Source: Nioella aestuarii
GTDB lineage: Bacteria; Pseudomonadota; Alphaproteobacteria; Rhodobacterales; Rhodobacteraceae
Reading direction: 5' to 3'
Assembly (NCBI RefSeq): GCF_050896395.1
Contig: NZ_JBPBBA010000009.1
Coordinates: 1-64,000, forward strand
DNA length: 64,000 bases
Shown: positions 1-7,051 of the stretch, piece after piece
Position numbering within the stretch: the first letter of the stretch is position 1
Layout: each line of letters opens with the position of its first letter
Translations under genes and position numbers: made by a program
The notes under the pieces: generated by a model
What the model was told of the DNA's origin: nothing
Database searches by the model: none
What the model saw: only the letters and a program-made list of their open reading frames with translations

Positions 1-75
1 GGTGCAGGCGCCGGTGCCGGAGCGGGTGCCGGAGCAGGCGCCGGAGCAGGTGCAGGTGCAGGTGCAGGCGCTGGT
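1..75. repeat. Low-complexity repeat coding for Pro-Ala linker
   Basis: Imperfect short tandem repeats of GGTGCAGGC/GGAGCAGGC type encode alternating Pro and Ala on the minus strand. They are part of the gene ending at 578, not an intergenic repeat. Codon choice varies along the run, which argues for selection on the protein sequence rather than very recent slippage. Confidence 0.8.
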
Positions 76-578
76 GTAGGTGCAAAACCAGTACCCGGTG
101 CGGGCGCTGCACCACCAGCGGCGGGAACGGTCTGGATCGTCAGCTGAGCGTTGCAGCTATTACCACCATAGGTGCCAACCCACACATCCACGCGGCCATT
201 AAGGTTCTCGGCCCCGGAAACGGTCAGGCGCGGATCAAGGTTGCCATTGGAATCGTCGTCAAACAGCCATGTGGTGTTGACGGTGTTGACCAGAAGGGTC
301 GCGTCACATTCTGACACAACGCTCATTTCCAGCGCGTAGTTGTCCATGCCGCTTAGGATCAGAGAGTAGGCAGGCACGGCATTTGCGTAGCCCAAGCCGG
401 GCAGTCCGCAGCTTTGAACCGAGAATTGGCCACCAGCGATAGTCGGGGCGGTCTGCGGTGTGGTCAGCATGTCGCCTGTGAATTCATAGGATGCGCCAGG
501 CTGCATGTAGCTCGGGCAGGCCAGCGCGGCAGCGCTGCCAGCAAACAGAAGAGCGACAGAGGTTAAAAGGGTTTTCAT
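1..578 (-). CDS. Secreted PPC-like domain protein with Pro-Ala linker, 3' part outside window
   Basis: Function unknown. The ATG at 578 follows a GGGAG site by about nine bases and opens a Sec signal peptide (MKTLLTSVALLFAGSAAALA) that ends at a conserved Cys. Residues about 21-155 are one copy of the domain repeated up to 4566: four Cys, a CDATLLVNT strand, the acidic loop DDDSNGNL and the strand GRVDVWVGTY. The pattern resembles bacterial pre-peptidase C-terminal (PPC) beta-sandwich domains; that is inference from motifs. After the domain the chain becomes almost pure Pro-Ala alternation and is still open at the window edge, so at least one more domain probably follows, as in the three-domain protein at 3121-4566. 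It is the last gene of the leftward array and sits downstream of a terminator, so it needs its own promoter. Confidence 0.85.
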   Translation of the reverse strand, partial: MKTLLTSVALLFAGSAAALACPSYMQPGASYEFTGDMLTTPQTAPTIAGGQFSVQSCGLPGLGYANAVPAYSLILSGMDNYALEMSVVSECDATLLVNTVNTTWLFDDDSNGNLDPRLTVSGAENLNGRVDVWVGTYGGNSCNAQLTIQTVPAAGGAAPAPGTGFAPTPAPAPAPAPAPAPAPAPAPAPAPA

Positions 579-657
579 TGCGGTATCTCCCTGAGAATGA
601 GGCCAGTTTATCAAGAAAAAGTCGTTTGGGAACGCCCCTTGGCGTTCGCCGCGGCAC

Positions 658-689
658 AAAAAGGGAGTCAGGCCAGCCGACTCCCTTTT
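658..689 (-). terminator. Rho-independent terminator after the gene at 715-1182
   Basis: GGGAGTC at 663-669 pairs perfectly with GACTCCC at 679-685 across a nine-base loop. An A-run on one side and TTTT on the other mean it could act on both strands. It lies 26 bases past the stop codon of the 155-residue protein and separates it from the next array gene. Confidence 0.85.
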
Positions 690-714
690 CGTTGCTCGTT
701 CCGATCACATCGGA

Positions 715-1182
715 TCAGTTGTACCAGGTTTCCATCTCCAGGGTCGCCGGGCACAGCGAGGTGCCGTAGGTGCCAACCCAGACATCCACGCGGCCAGAGA
801 TGTTGGACTGACCATAGAGGTTGATGGCAGGACGCAGATTGCCGTTGGAGTCATCGTCGTAGAACCACGAACCGTTGGCCGAGTTCACCAGAAGAACGGT
901 GTCGCAAGCCTGCGAGGTCACTTCGATTTCGAGACGGTTATAGGGCGCCATACCCTGCGTGTAGAAGGTGAAATCGGGTGCGGAAATCACGTAACCGGGG
1001 TGGTTGAAGCCACAGTTGCGCAGGTTGTTATTGCCACCGGCCGTAACCGAGTAGGAGTTCGGCGAATACAGGTCCTGACCCGTAACGGCAAAGGTTGCAC
1101 CCTGCATCGAGTAGGTCGGACAAGCAGCAGCTGCTGCGGCAAGACCCATGAAAACGGCGGCGGAAGCAAGAAGAGTACGCAT
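715..1182 (-). CDS. Secreted single-domain PPC-like protein
   Basis: 155 residues, function unknown. It starts with a signal peptide (MRTLLASAAVFMGLAAAAAA) followed directly by CPTY. The mature part is exactly one array domain: NCGF, PDFTFYTQGM, LEIEV, CDTVLLVNS, the acidic loop DDDSNGNL, GRVDVWVGTYG and the end ETWYN. Four Cys suggest two disulfides in the periplasm or outside the cell. It is clearly related along its whole length to the copy at 1967-2434. A GGAG site precedes the ATG, a -35/-10 promoter with an inverted repeat lies about 70-105 bases upstream, and a terminator follows, so it looks like a single-gene transcript. The PPC-like assignment is inferred from motif pattern. Confidence 0.9.
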   Translation of the reverse strand: MRTLLASAAVFMGLAAAAAACPTYSMQGATFAVTGQDLYSPNSYSVTAGGNNNLRNCGFNHPGYVISAPDFTFYTQGMAPYNRLEIEVTSQACDTVLLVNSANGSWFYDDDSNGNLRPAINLYGQSNISGRVDVWVGTYGTSLCPATLEMETWYN

Positions 1183-1252
1183 GAATTAGATCTCCAAATT
1201 TTGTGGTGATAGGAATGTGATGTTGTGCTGTGTTTCGGTGTTCACGAGTATG

Positions 1253-1285
1253 TGTATAACTAACACTTAGTGTGATGTCCACACC
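1253..1285 (-). promoter_or_regulatory. Promoter with AGTGT-N7-ACACC inverted repeat
   Basis: On the minus strand TGGACA (1276-1281) and TATACA (1253-1258) are 17 bases apart. The inverted repeat AGTGT-N7-ACACC at 1269-1285 covers the -35 element. The same layout is found upstream of the paralogue at 1967-2434, which supports it as a real promoter/operator. The binding protein is unknown. Confidence 0.65.
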
Positions 1286-1388
1286 TTTTTTGCTATCCGA
1301 TAACATTTTTTGACTAATGGATTCTATCTATTTGATTTAAATTACTTTTTCTATTCCTCGCGTCGCTCGCGTGCTCCCGCCACTCGCC

Positions 1389-1857
1389 TCAGCTATCTGT
1401 CATAACTACCCGGTCCGCTGCGCACCCGCTTCCGTCAGCCGTGCCAATCCAGACATGAATCGGGCCGCTGGCTCGTTGCCTGCCGATCAGCTCCACCTGT
1501 GCGTTTAGATAGCCGGGTGAAGTGTCATCAAAGCGGACCTCGCCATTTGGCGCGCGTTCCAGGAGAATAGTGTCGCAAGCGGCCTGAACGCGGAAACAGA
1601 CGTTATAGCCAATCTCTGCACCCTGCATCGTGAACTGGAAGTCCGGTTCGTGGACGACACCCCCCTACTCCCCACGCGCATCCCACATTCGATCAAACGG
1701 TGTTCCCCTCCGGCAATACGATAGAAAGTGATAGGTCGTCGTCGCAATTGTGCGGCGGGGTAGCTGTAGCTGACATAGGCCGGAGCGGTGTAGTCGGGGC
1801 AGGTCAGAGCCGGTGAAGAAGTCACCGCCAGAACGCCGCCTAAGTATGATGTCTCAT
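1389..1857 (-). pseudogene. Frameshifted copy of the PPC-like secreted protein
   Basis: A broken array member. Reading from an ATG at 1857 gives MRHHT and then a frame break; one frame over continues GGVLAVTSSPALTCPDY, which matches the signal peptide and first Cys of its neighbours. That frame runs to ECGM near 1690. The reading then has to shift again at a run of six C on the plus strand (1660-1665) to recover HEPDFQFTMQG, CDTILLERAPNG, FDDTSPG and GPIHVWIGTADG, ending at 1389. The tail also lacks the usual ETWYN ending. Two independent breaks plus divergence of conserved residues argue for a decaying gene. The homopolymer break alone could be a sequencing error. No promoter fits between it and the terminator at 1912-1943. 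Confidence 0.75.
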
Positions 1858-1911
1858 AGTCTTCTCCCCACACGCAGGCCTGTGATCAGGTGCGATCCGG
1901 GCCCGCAAACA

Positions 1912-1943
1912 AGAAAGGGCCGCCCCTTTCGGGACGGCCCTTC
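1912..1943 (-). terminator. Rho-independent terminator after the gene at 1967-2434
   Basis: AAGGGCCG at 1915-1922 pairs with CGGCCCTT at 1935-1942, extended by a CCC/GGG inner stem. It lies 24 bases beyond the stop codon of the upstream array gene and ends its transcript before the pseudogene. Confidence 0.8.
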
Positions 1944-1966
1944 CTGACTGCTGTCAATCGACAGGA

Positions 1967-2434
1967 TCAGTTATACCAGGTTTCCATTTCCAGCGTGGCC
2001 GAGCAGGTCGAAGGACCGTAGGTGCCAACCCACACATCGATGCGGCCCTGGGTGTTGGAGGTGCCGTACAGGTTGATGCGGGGGTTCGGGTAGCCGCCGG
2101 AATCATCGTCGAAGAACCAGGACGCGTTGGCCGAGTTCACCAGAAGGACGGTGTCACAGGCAGCCTGGGTCACTTCGATTTCCAGACGGCCGTAAGGCGC
2201 CATGCCCGAGGTGTAGAACGAGAAGTCGGGCTGCGAAATCACGTAGCCGGTGTGGTTGAACCCGCAGTTGCGGAGGTACTGGCCGCCGCCGGCGATCACG
2301 CCGTAGGAGCGGGGCGAATACAGGTACTGACCGGTCACCGAGAAGGACTGGCGGCCCTGGGTGATGGTCGGGCACGCCGAGGCGGCTGCCGTCAGCGAGA
2401 TCAATACAAGGAAAGCTGAAAGAATGGTGCGCAT
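1967..2434 (-). CDS. Secreted single-domain PPC-like protein
   Basis: 155 residues, function unknown, the closest relative of the copy at 715-1182 with the same length and the same ETWYN end. The signal peptide MRTILSAFLVLISLTAAASA is followed by CPT. Mature motifs are LYSPRSYGV, NCGFNHTGYVIS, PDFSFYTSGM, LEIEV, CDTVLLVNS, FDDDSGG and GRIDVWVGTYG. Four Cys are kept. The AGGAG site stands nine bases before the ATG. It has its own promoter with the AGTGT-N7-ACACT repeat and its own terminator. The mature residues differ most in the loop after DDDS, as expected for related proteins with a kept fold and a variable surface. Confidence 0.9.
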   Translation of the reverse strand: MRTILSAFLVLISLTAAASACPTITQGRQSFSVTGQYLYSPRSYGVIAGGGQYLRNCGFNHTGYVISQPDFSFYTSGMAPYGRLEIEVTQAACDTVLLVNSANASWFFDDDSGGYPNPRINLYGTSNTQGRIDVWVGTYGPSTCSATLEMETWYN

Positions 2435-2466
2435 CTGGATAACTCCTTAATTTGTCATGCACAGTC

Positions 2467-2499
2467 TGTATAGATCAGCGTTAGTGTTGTGTCTACACT
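2467..2499 (-). promoter_or_regulatory. Promoter with AGTGT-N7-ACACT inverted repeat
   Basis: On the minus strand TAGACA (2490-2495) and TATACA (2467-2472) are 17 bases apart. The perfect inverted repeat AGTGT-N7-ACACT at 2483-2499 overlaps the -35 box. A GCAAAAAA tract lies just upstream, as in the matching promoter at 1253-1285. Confidence 0.65.
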
Positions 2500-2524
2500 T
2501 TTTTGCGGATCCGGTGATTTTTTG

Positions 2525-2986
2525 TCAGCCGTCGGATTCAAGGATCAACCCTCCGAAGCAGGTCTGCCCTGCACAGCTGTCAACCCAGACATCCACGCGC
2601 CCGTTTGACGGGGCCGATCCACGTAGATTGAACTGGGGGTTTTGGCCGTAAGGACCGTCATCGTTATTGTGCCACGTCCCGCCAGCGGCAGTCGCCAGCA
2701 AGACAGTGTCGCAGTGGGCCTTGCCCCGGATCTCCAGCGGGTGGTGATCCATTCGAGCCAGGCGGAATGACATGATGGGCGCGGCTGATCCGTGTCCTGA
2801 AGTTTGAATGCCGCGGGCGATAAGCGCGTGTTCAGGGCCGACCTGGACGCCGTCGTCGCGTTCGTGGGTCAGGCTGACTTTGGAATTGAGTACCTCTTCA
2901 TCCCCACCCAACGGGTAATTCATGCTGGCGTGGACCGCAGCGGCGGCATCCAACATCGGGTCGGCGGACAGAAAAAGAGGTTTCAT
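2525..2986 (-). CDS. Diverged PPC-like array member with eroded N-terminus
   Basis: 153 residues from the ATG at 2986, which has a GGAG site nine bases upstream; a TTG two codons earlier is the alternative. The C-terminal half keeps the family core: CDTVLLATAAGG, a DDGPYGQNP loop in place of DDDSxGN, NGRVDVWV and a Cys-rich end (DSCAGQTC). The N-terminal half has lost the first two conserved Cys and the LYSP segment. The expected signal peptide is broken by charged residues and a Pro (MKPLFLSADPMLDAAAAVHA), so export is doubtful. It may be a decaying copy or one with a changed role. No terminator or shared promoter repeat was seen next to it. Confidence 0.65.
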   Translation of the reverse strand: MKPLFLSADPMLDAAAAVHASMNYPLGGDEEVLNSKVSLTHERDDGVQVGPEHALIARGIQTSGHGSAAPIMSFRLARMDHHPLEIRGKAHCDTVLLATAAGGTWHNNDDGPYGQNPQFNLRGSAPSNGRVDVWVDSCAGQTCFGGLILESDG

Positions 2987-3075
2987 CGTCAATCTCCGGG
3001 TATGGCAGGCTCAATTGCCCCGGGGTTCTGGTTTGTCCGATCTCGCGAATATTCCGCATCGGAGCCTGAGAGAGG

Positions 3076-3101
3076 AAGGGCCACCCCGTAGGATGGCCCC
3101 T
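3076..3101 (-). terminator. Probable terminator after the three-domain gene
   Basis: GGGCCA (3078-3083) pairs with TGGCCC (3094-3099) about 20 bases past the stop codon. On the minus strand the 3' side is pyrimidine-rich (TTCCTCTCTC) rather than a clean T-run, so termination strength is uncertain. Confidence 0.6.
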
Positions 3102-3120
3102 GCCCGTTTCATTGCTGGTC

Positions 3121-4566
3121 TCAGTTGTACCAGGTTTCCAGCTCGACCACCGCCGGGCAGGAAGAACCGTTATAGGTACCGACCCACAGGTCCAGACGGC
3201 CATTCAGAGCACCCGAGGACGGGATATTCAGCAGGGGCTGAAGGTTGCCACGGCTGTCGTCGTCGAAATACCAGGTGGTGTTCGGCGTGTTCACCAGCAA
3301 AGTGGTGTCACAGGACGCGCTGGTCACTTCGATCTCCAGGCGGCCATATGCCTCCATTCCCGACAGCATGTAGGAGTAGTGCGGGTTGGCGTTTGCATAG
3401 CCGCGGCCACCGACGCCACAGGACGAGATGTTGGTGTTGCCACCAGCCTGAACGTTGTAGCTGGTCGGGCTATAGAGCTGCTGACCGGTGATGTAGATCA
3501 TCTGTCCGGGCTGCGACCAGGTCGGGCATCCACCAGCGGGCTGCGGAGCAGGCGCAGGCGGTTGCGGCGCAGGAGTGGCCGCATTGTGCCAGGTTTCCAG
3601 TTCCACAGTCGCCGGGCAGGAGTTGCCGTTATAGGTGCCAACCCACAGGTCCAGACGACCGTTCAGCGACGCCGAAGACGGGATGTTCAGCAGGGGCTGA
3701 AGGTTGCCACGGCTGTCGTCGTCGAAATACCAGGTGGTATCCGGCGTGTTCACCAGCAAAGTGGTGTCACAGGACGCGCTGGTCACTTCGATCTCCAGGC
3801 GGCCATATCCTTCCATTCCAGACAGCATGTAGGAATAGTGCGGATTGGGGTAGGCATAGCCGCGGCCACCGACGCCACAGGACGAGATGTTGGTGTTGCC
3901 ACCAGCCTGAACGTTATAGCTGGTCGGGCTATAGAGCTGCTGACCGGTGATGTAGACCATCTGGCCGGGCTGCGACCAGGTTGGGCATCCACCAGCGGGC
4001 TGCGGAGCAGGCGCAGGCGGTTGCGGCGCCGGCGCTGGCGGCTGCGGAACAGGTGCAGGCTGGAAACCACCGCCCGGAGGCGTCGGTGCGGGGGCCTGAG
4101 CGTACCAAGTCTCCATGTTCAGGGTCGCGTCGCAATAGGTACCATTATAGGTGCCCACCCAAACGTCCAGACGGCCGTTAAGGTTGCTCGCGCCGCGAAT
4201 TTCCAGGCGAGGATCCAGGTTGCCGTTGGAATCGTCGTCGAACATCCAGGTGGTGTTCGCGGTGTTCACAAGCAGGACGGCGTCACACTGGCTGACCACG
4301 TCGGCCACCAGGTAATATTGATCCATTCCAGACAGGTAAAAGCTGAAGTCAGGGGCGCTGGTGACCCAACCGGTGCGGTTCACGCCCGGCACGCCGCAGT
4401 TGGCAATGTTGTTCTGGCCACCGGCCACAACACCAAAGCTTTGCGGAGCATAGAGCTGGTCGCCGGTATACGTATAGCTGGCGCCAGTCTGACTATAGGT
4501 CGGACAGGCGGCTGCAGCCGTTGTCATGGCGATAAGGCCCAAAGCGGCCGTTGCAAGGTATCTCAC
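3121..4566 (-). CDS. Secreted protein with three tandem PPC-like domains
   Basis: 481 residues, function unknown. The start is taken as GTG at 4566 because GGAGG lies eight bases upstream and the signal peptide (VRYLATAALGLIAMTTAAAA) then begins at once. Longer readings add a charged, non-export-like N-terminus. Three domains of about 135 residues (roughly 21-156, 193-328 and 345-481) each carry four Cys, CDxxLLVNT, a DDDSxGNLxP loop and GRLDxWVGTYNG. They are joined by Pro/Ala/Gln linkers of about 36 and 16 residues. Domains 2 and 3 are almost identical and reflect a recent internal duplication. The bead-on-string layout suggests several binding or Ca-binding modules outside the cell; that is inference. 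Confidence 0.88.
   Translation of the reverse strand: MRYLATAALGLIAMTTAAAACPTYSQTGASYTYTGDQLYAPQSFGVVAGGQNNIANCGVPGVNRTGWVTSAPDFSFYLSGMDQYYLVADVVSQCDAVLLVNTANTTWMFDDDSNGNLDPRLEIRGASNLNGRLDVWVGTYNGTYCDATLNMETWYAQAPAPTPPGGGFQPAPVPQPPAPAPQPPAPAPQPAGGCPTWSQPGQMVYITGQQLYSPTSYNVQAGGNTNISSCGVGGRGYAYPNPHYSYMLSGMEGYGRLEIEVTSASCDTTLLVNTPDTTWYFDDDSRGNLQPLLNIPSSASLNGRLDLWVGTYNGNSCPATVELETWHNAATPAPQPPAPAPQPAGGCPTWSQPGQMIYITGQQLYSPTSYNVQAGGNTNISSCGVGGRGYANANPHYSYMLSGMEAYGRLEIEVTSASCDTTLLVNTPNTTWYFDDDSRGNLQPLLNIPSSGALNGRLDLWVGTYNGSSCPAVVELETWYN
3125..3570. repeat. Intragenic direct repeat, copy 1 (459-base period)
   Basis: This stretch encodes the third PPC-like domain plus linker. It matches 3584-4029 with few differences at a constant offset of 459 bases (153 codons). 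Confidence 0.85.
3584..4029. repeat. Intragenic direct repeat, copy 2 (459-base period)
   Basis: This stretch encodes the second PPC-like domain plus linker and matches 3125-3570. Both copies stay in frame, so unequal recombination would add or remove one whole domain. Confidence 0.85.
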
Positions 4567-5212
4567 GGGTGTTCCTCCAAAGATACAAGAGTGATGATCA
4601 TGAACAGAATTTGTCCCAATGCGCCGAACGGTCATGATCTTTTCCGAGCGGCTCGGCCCTGCCAAAGTCGACAGGACCGTCGAACAGAGGCGGCGAACGC
4701 CCCTGTTATTCGTGAAATCTGCTGAACGCCGTCGGATCATCCATACCTCCGGGGGTGGCAATCCTCGCGCATCACGCGAACCGGAACCGGTTCAGCCTGA
4801 GGGCGGATCAGCACGGCAGACAAAGCTTGGGTGAAGATGGACAGGCCCGCAACAACGGCAGGATATCTTCCAGTCAGGATCATGATCGTCGGGTTCACCG
4901 ATCGCATGTCCATTCCCTCCCTGTGTTTCCCTACACCACGATCAGGGGCCAATTAGGCCGTTTCAGTTTGAAACCGGATCCGTCCCAATGGCAGTCGGGA
5001 TCCGCTATCTGATATTCGATGAGACCAGCGCCCATCTGAGTGTAGGTGCCGCAAGCGGCGCTAAAGGTTCAAAAAAATCGCAACCAACTTGGCACAACAT
5101 CCTGGATTTCCAAAGCATAACCCCGTTCCGCGCGACATGGCTAATGAAAACTCGGGTGAAGTGACAAAAACATTGTTTCCGGATCAGGGGCACAAAATCC
5201 GCTCATGAGAAT
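4567..5212. other. Long non-coding gap between the array and tig
   Basis: About 650 bases with no convincing gene. It contains the upstream region of the three-domain gene. Apart from one doubtful small frame at 4737-4913 I see no RNA gene, insertion sequence or conserved protein remnant. The AGTGT-N7-ACACT repeat of the other array promoters was not seen here. Confidence 0.5.
4737..4913 (-). CDS. Possible 58-residue small protein
   Basis: An ATG at 4913 follows a GGAGG-type site (AGGGAGG, 4914-4922 region) at usable distance. The frame has one hydrophobic stretch (roughly residues 9-36, with TGRYPAVVAGLSIFTQALSA inside it) that could be a membrane segment, followed by a basic tail. I recognise no family, and the stretch has no neighbour in operon distance. 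It is listed only because of the good ribosome site; chance is a real alternative. Confidence 0.25.
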   Translation of the reverse strand: MDMRSVNPTIMILTGRYPAVVAGLSIFTQALSAVLIRPQAEPVPVRVMREDCHPRRYG

Positions 5213-5246
5213 AAAAAAGGGGCCGCGCAACGGCGCAGCCCCTTCT
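5213..5246 (-). terminator. Rho-independent terminator of tig
   Basis: AAGGGGC (5217-5223) pairs with GCCCCTT (5238-5244), flanked by six A on the left, which read as a T-run on the minus strand. It lies about 25 bases past the tig stop codon. Confidence 0.85.
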
Positions 5247-5268
5247 TCAGTTCCGATAGTCGTTAGAC

Positions 5269-6594
5269 TTATTCGTCTTCCAGCGCCTCGACAGCCGCCT
5301 GAAGTTCGTCCTTGGAGACTTCCGTTTCGGTCACGGAGGACATTTCGAAGACGAAATCGACGACCTTGTCTTCGAAAAGCGGTGCGCGCAGCTGCTGCTG
5401 TGCGGCCTGGTTTTGCTGGATGAATTCGAAGAACTGACGTTCCTGGCCCGGGTACTGCCGCGCCTGGTTCATGATCGCCTGGGTCATTTCGGCGTCAGAG
5501 ACCTGAACTTCGTTCTTCTGACCCAGCTCAGCCAGCAGTAGGCCAAGACGCACGCGGCGCTCGGCCAGACCGTTGTGCTCATCGGTCGGCTCGATCTCGG
5601 GGTGGTCGTGGCCCTGCACGTCGGGGTTTTCTTCGTGCCACAGCTGATGCGCGATCTGCTTGGCTTCAGCCTCGACCAGCGACGGCGGCAGGTCAAACTT
5701 CACGGCAGCGTCCAGCTGATCAAGCAGCTTGCGCTTCATGACCGCGCGGGCGGCACCGGCATATTCGGCCTTCAGGCGCTCTTCGATCTGGCCTTTCAGT
5801 GCGGCGAGGTCTTCGGCGCCGTATTTCTTGGCCAGTTCATCGTCGATCTCGGCGGCGACGGGCTTTTTCACTTCCTTGACGGTGCAGTCGAAGACAGCGG
5901 CTTTGCCGGCCAGATGCTCGGCGCCGTATTCCTCGGGGAAGGAGACCTCAACGGCCTTTTCTTCGCCAGCCTTCACGCCAACCAGCTGTTCCTCGAAACC
6001 GGGGATGAAGCTGTTGGACCCCAGAACCAGCGGGTAATCCTCGGCGGAGCCGCCTTCGAATGCCTCGCCATCAACCTTGCCCACGAAGTCGATCACGACC
6101 TGGTCGCCATCAGCGGCCTTGCCCTTCTTGGTGGCGAAGTTCTGGGCCGACTCGGCCAAGTTCTTCAACGCGTCCTGAACGTCTTCCTCTGCCGGGGCGA
6201 CGACCAGTTTCTCAAGGGTCAGCGCCTTGTAGTCGACTTCCGGAATCTCGGGCAGCTTTTCGTAGGACATGGAGACGACAACATCGTCGCCCTCTTTCCA
6301 GTCCTCGTTGACCATCTTTACTTCGGGCTGCATGGCCGGGCGGTCGCCGGATTCTTCCAGATGGGCCTGCATGGCGCCATCAACGGATTCCTGCATGGCT
6401 TCGCCCATGATGCGGGGTCCAAACTGCTTTTTCAGCAGTGCCATCGGCACTTTGCCTTTGCGGAAGCCCTTCATCGCCACTTCGGGGCGGGCTTCTTCCA
6501 GCTTTTCGTTAACTTTGGCTTCCAGCTCGGCCCCGGTGATCGTGATCTCGTAACCGCGCTTCAGCCCTTCGTTCAGGGTCTCATTGACCTGCAT
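5269..6594 (-). CDS. tig: Trigger factor, ribosome-bound chaperone
   Basis: 441 residues, normal for alphaproteobacterial trigger factor. It binds the ribosome exit tunnel and shields nascent chains. The ribosome-docking signature GFRKGK is at residues 43-48, followed by the FKBP-type peptidyl-prolyl isomerase domain (about 160-245) and the C-terminal chaperone arms with an acidic tail (EALEDE). The start at 6594 (MQVNETLNEGLKRGYEITIT) follows GAGGAAAAAC. A longer in-frame reading adds residues with no family match. It is a single gene with its own terminator, divergent from hemP. In many bacteria tig precedes clpP, which is not seen here. Confidence 0.97.
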   Translation of the reverse strand: MQVNETLNEGLKRGYEITITGAELEAKVNEKLEEARPEVAMKGFRKGKVPMALLKKQFGPRIMGEAMQESVDGAMQAHLEESGDRPAMQPEVKMVNEDWKEGDDVVVSMSYEKLPEIPEVDYKALTLEKLVVAPAEEDVQDALKNLAESAQNFATKKGKAADGDQVVIDFVGKVDGEAFEGGSAEDYPLVLGSNSFIPGFEEQLVGVKAGEEKAVEVSFPEEYGAEHLAGKAAVFDCTVKEVKKPVAAEIDDELAKKYGAEDLAALKGQIEERLKAEYAGAARAVMKRKLLDQLDAAVKFDLPPSLVEAEAKQIAHQLWHEENPDVQGHDHPEIEPTDEHNGLAERRVRLGLLLAELGQKNEVQVSDAEMTQAIMNQARQYPGQERQFFEFIQQNQAAQQQLRAPLFEDKVVDFVFEMSSVTETEVSKDELQAAVEALEDE

Positions 6595-6764
6595 GTTTTT
6601 CCTCGTTCGCCGGGCCCGTGGCATCCATTGGGACGCGACGGGATAAGAAAATCTGTGGCCTTCTAGGGTGGCGGGGACGGGCTTGCAAGCCCAAAGCCCG
6701 GACCACGGCCCGGTTTGGCCGGGAATCCCGCGCATTCTTGTTTGTAAGTGGCGTCAGGCCGGGC

Positions 6765-6792
6765 TTGACATTTCCGACTCTTTTTATCAGAT
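6765..6792 (+). promoter_or_regulatory. Candidate promoter of hemP
   Basis: A perfect TTGACA at 6765-6770 is followed 16 bases later by TCAGAT. The -10 match is weak. It lies about 100 bases before the hemP start. I could not see a clear iron-responsive operator. Confidence 0.4.
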
Positions 6793-6889
6793 TAAGCCTG
6801 TCACCAGCCAGCCTCCCGCAGCCACCGACGCCAAACAGGAACCGCGACAGACACGCGCAAATGCCGCCGCGCGAAACAGGAGAGCCCAG

Positions 6890-7051
6890 ATGACCGCCCA
6901 AATCCCCCTGCCCCAGACCTTGACCCAATCCGCCCCGGTCCACAGCGCCGGCGACCTGCTCGGGGACAGCCGCGTCGCCTATATCGCGCTGGAGGATCAG
7001 GTCTACACCCTGCGCCTGACGCGGGCAGGCAAGCTCTTGCTGACCAAATGA
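6890..7051 (+). CDS. hemP: Hemin uptake protein HemP
   Basis: 53 residues. The C-terminal half carries the HemP signature: a Ser/Asp start (GDSRVAYIALEDQ) and the end VYTLRLTRAGKLLLTK, which closely matches the family YRLRLTRxGKLILTK. HemP proteins are small factors linked to heme uptake, usually upstream of heme receptor or transporter genes and induced under low iron. Here no heme transport genes follow, because the next gene (bhcR) is convergent and begins one base after this stop. AGGAG stands seven bases before the ATG, which fixes the start. How such an orphan gene works is unclear; it could support a receptor encoded elsewhere. Confidence 0.85.
   Translation: MTAQIPLPQTLTQSAPVHSAGDLLGDSRVAYIALEDQVYTLRLTRAGKLLLTK

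Noticed and set aside
1..75. Possible CRISPR-like or minisatellite array
   Set aside because: Repeats are short, without spacers, and translate into the Pro-Ala linker of a secreted protein.
3112..4725. Long open frame (537 codons) on the plus strand opposite the three-domain secreted protein
   Set aside because: It mirrors the repeats of the real gene, has Arg/Gly-rich composition and no family match. The minus strand has the ribosome site, signal peptide and conserved Cys.
5575..6666. Open frame of 363 codons antisense to trigger factor
   Set aside because: Tig is unmistakable on the other strand; this is a high-GC antisense shadow.
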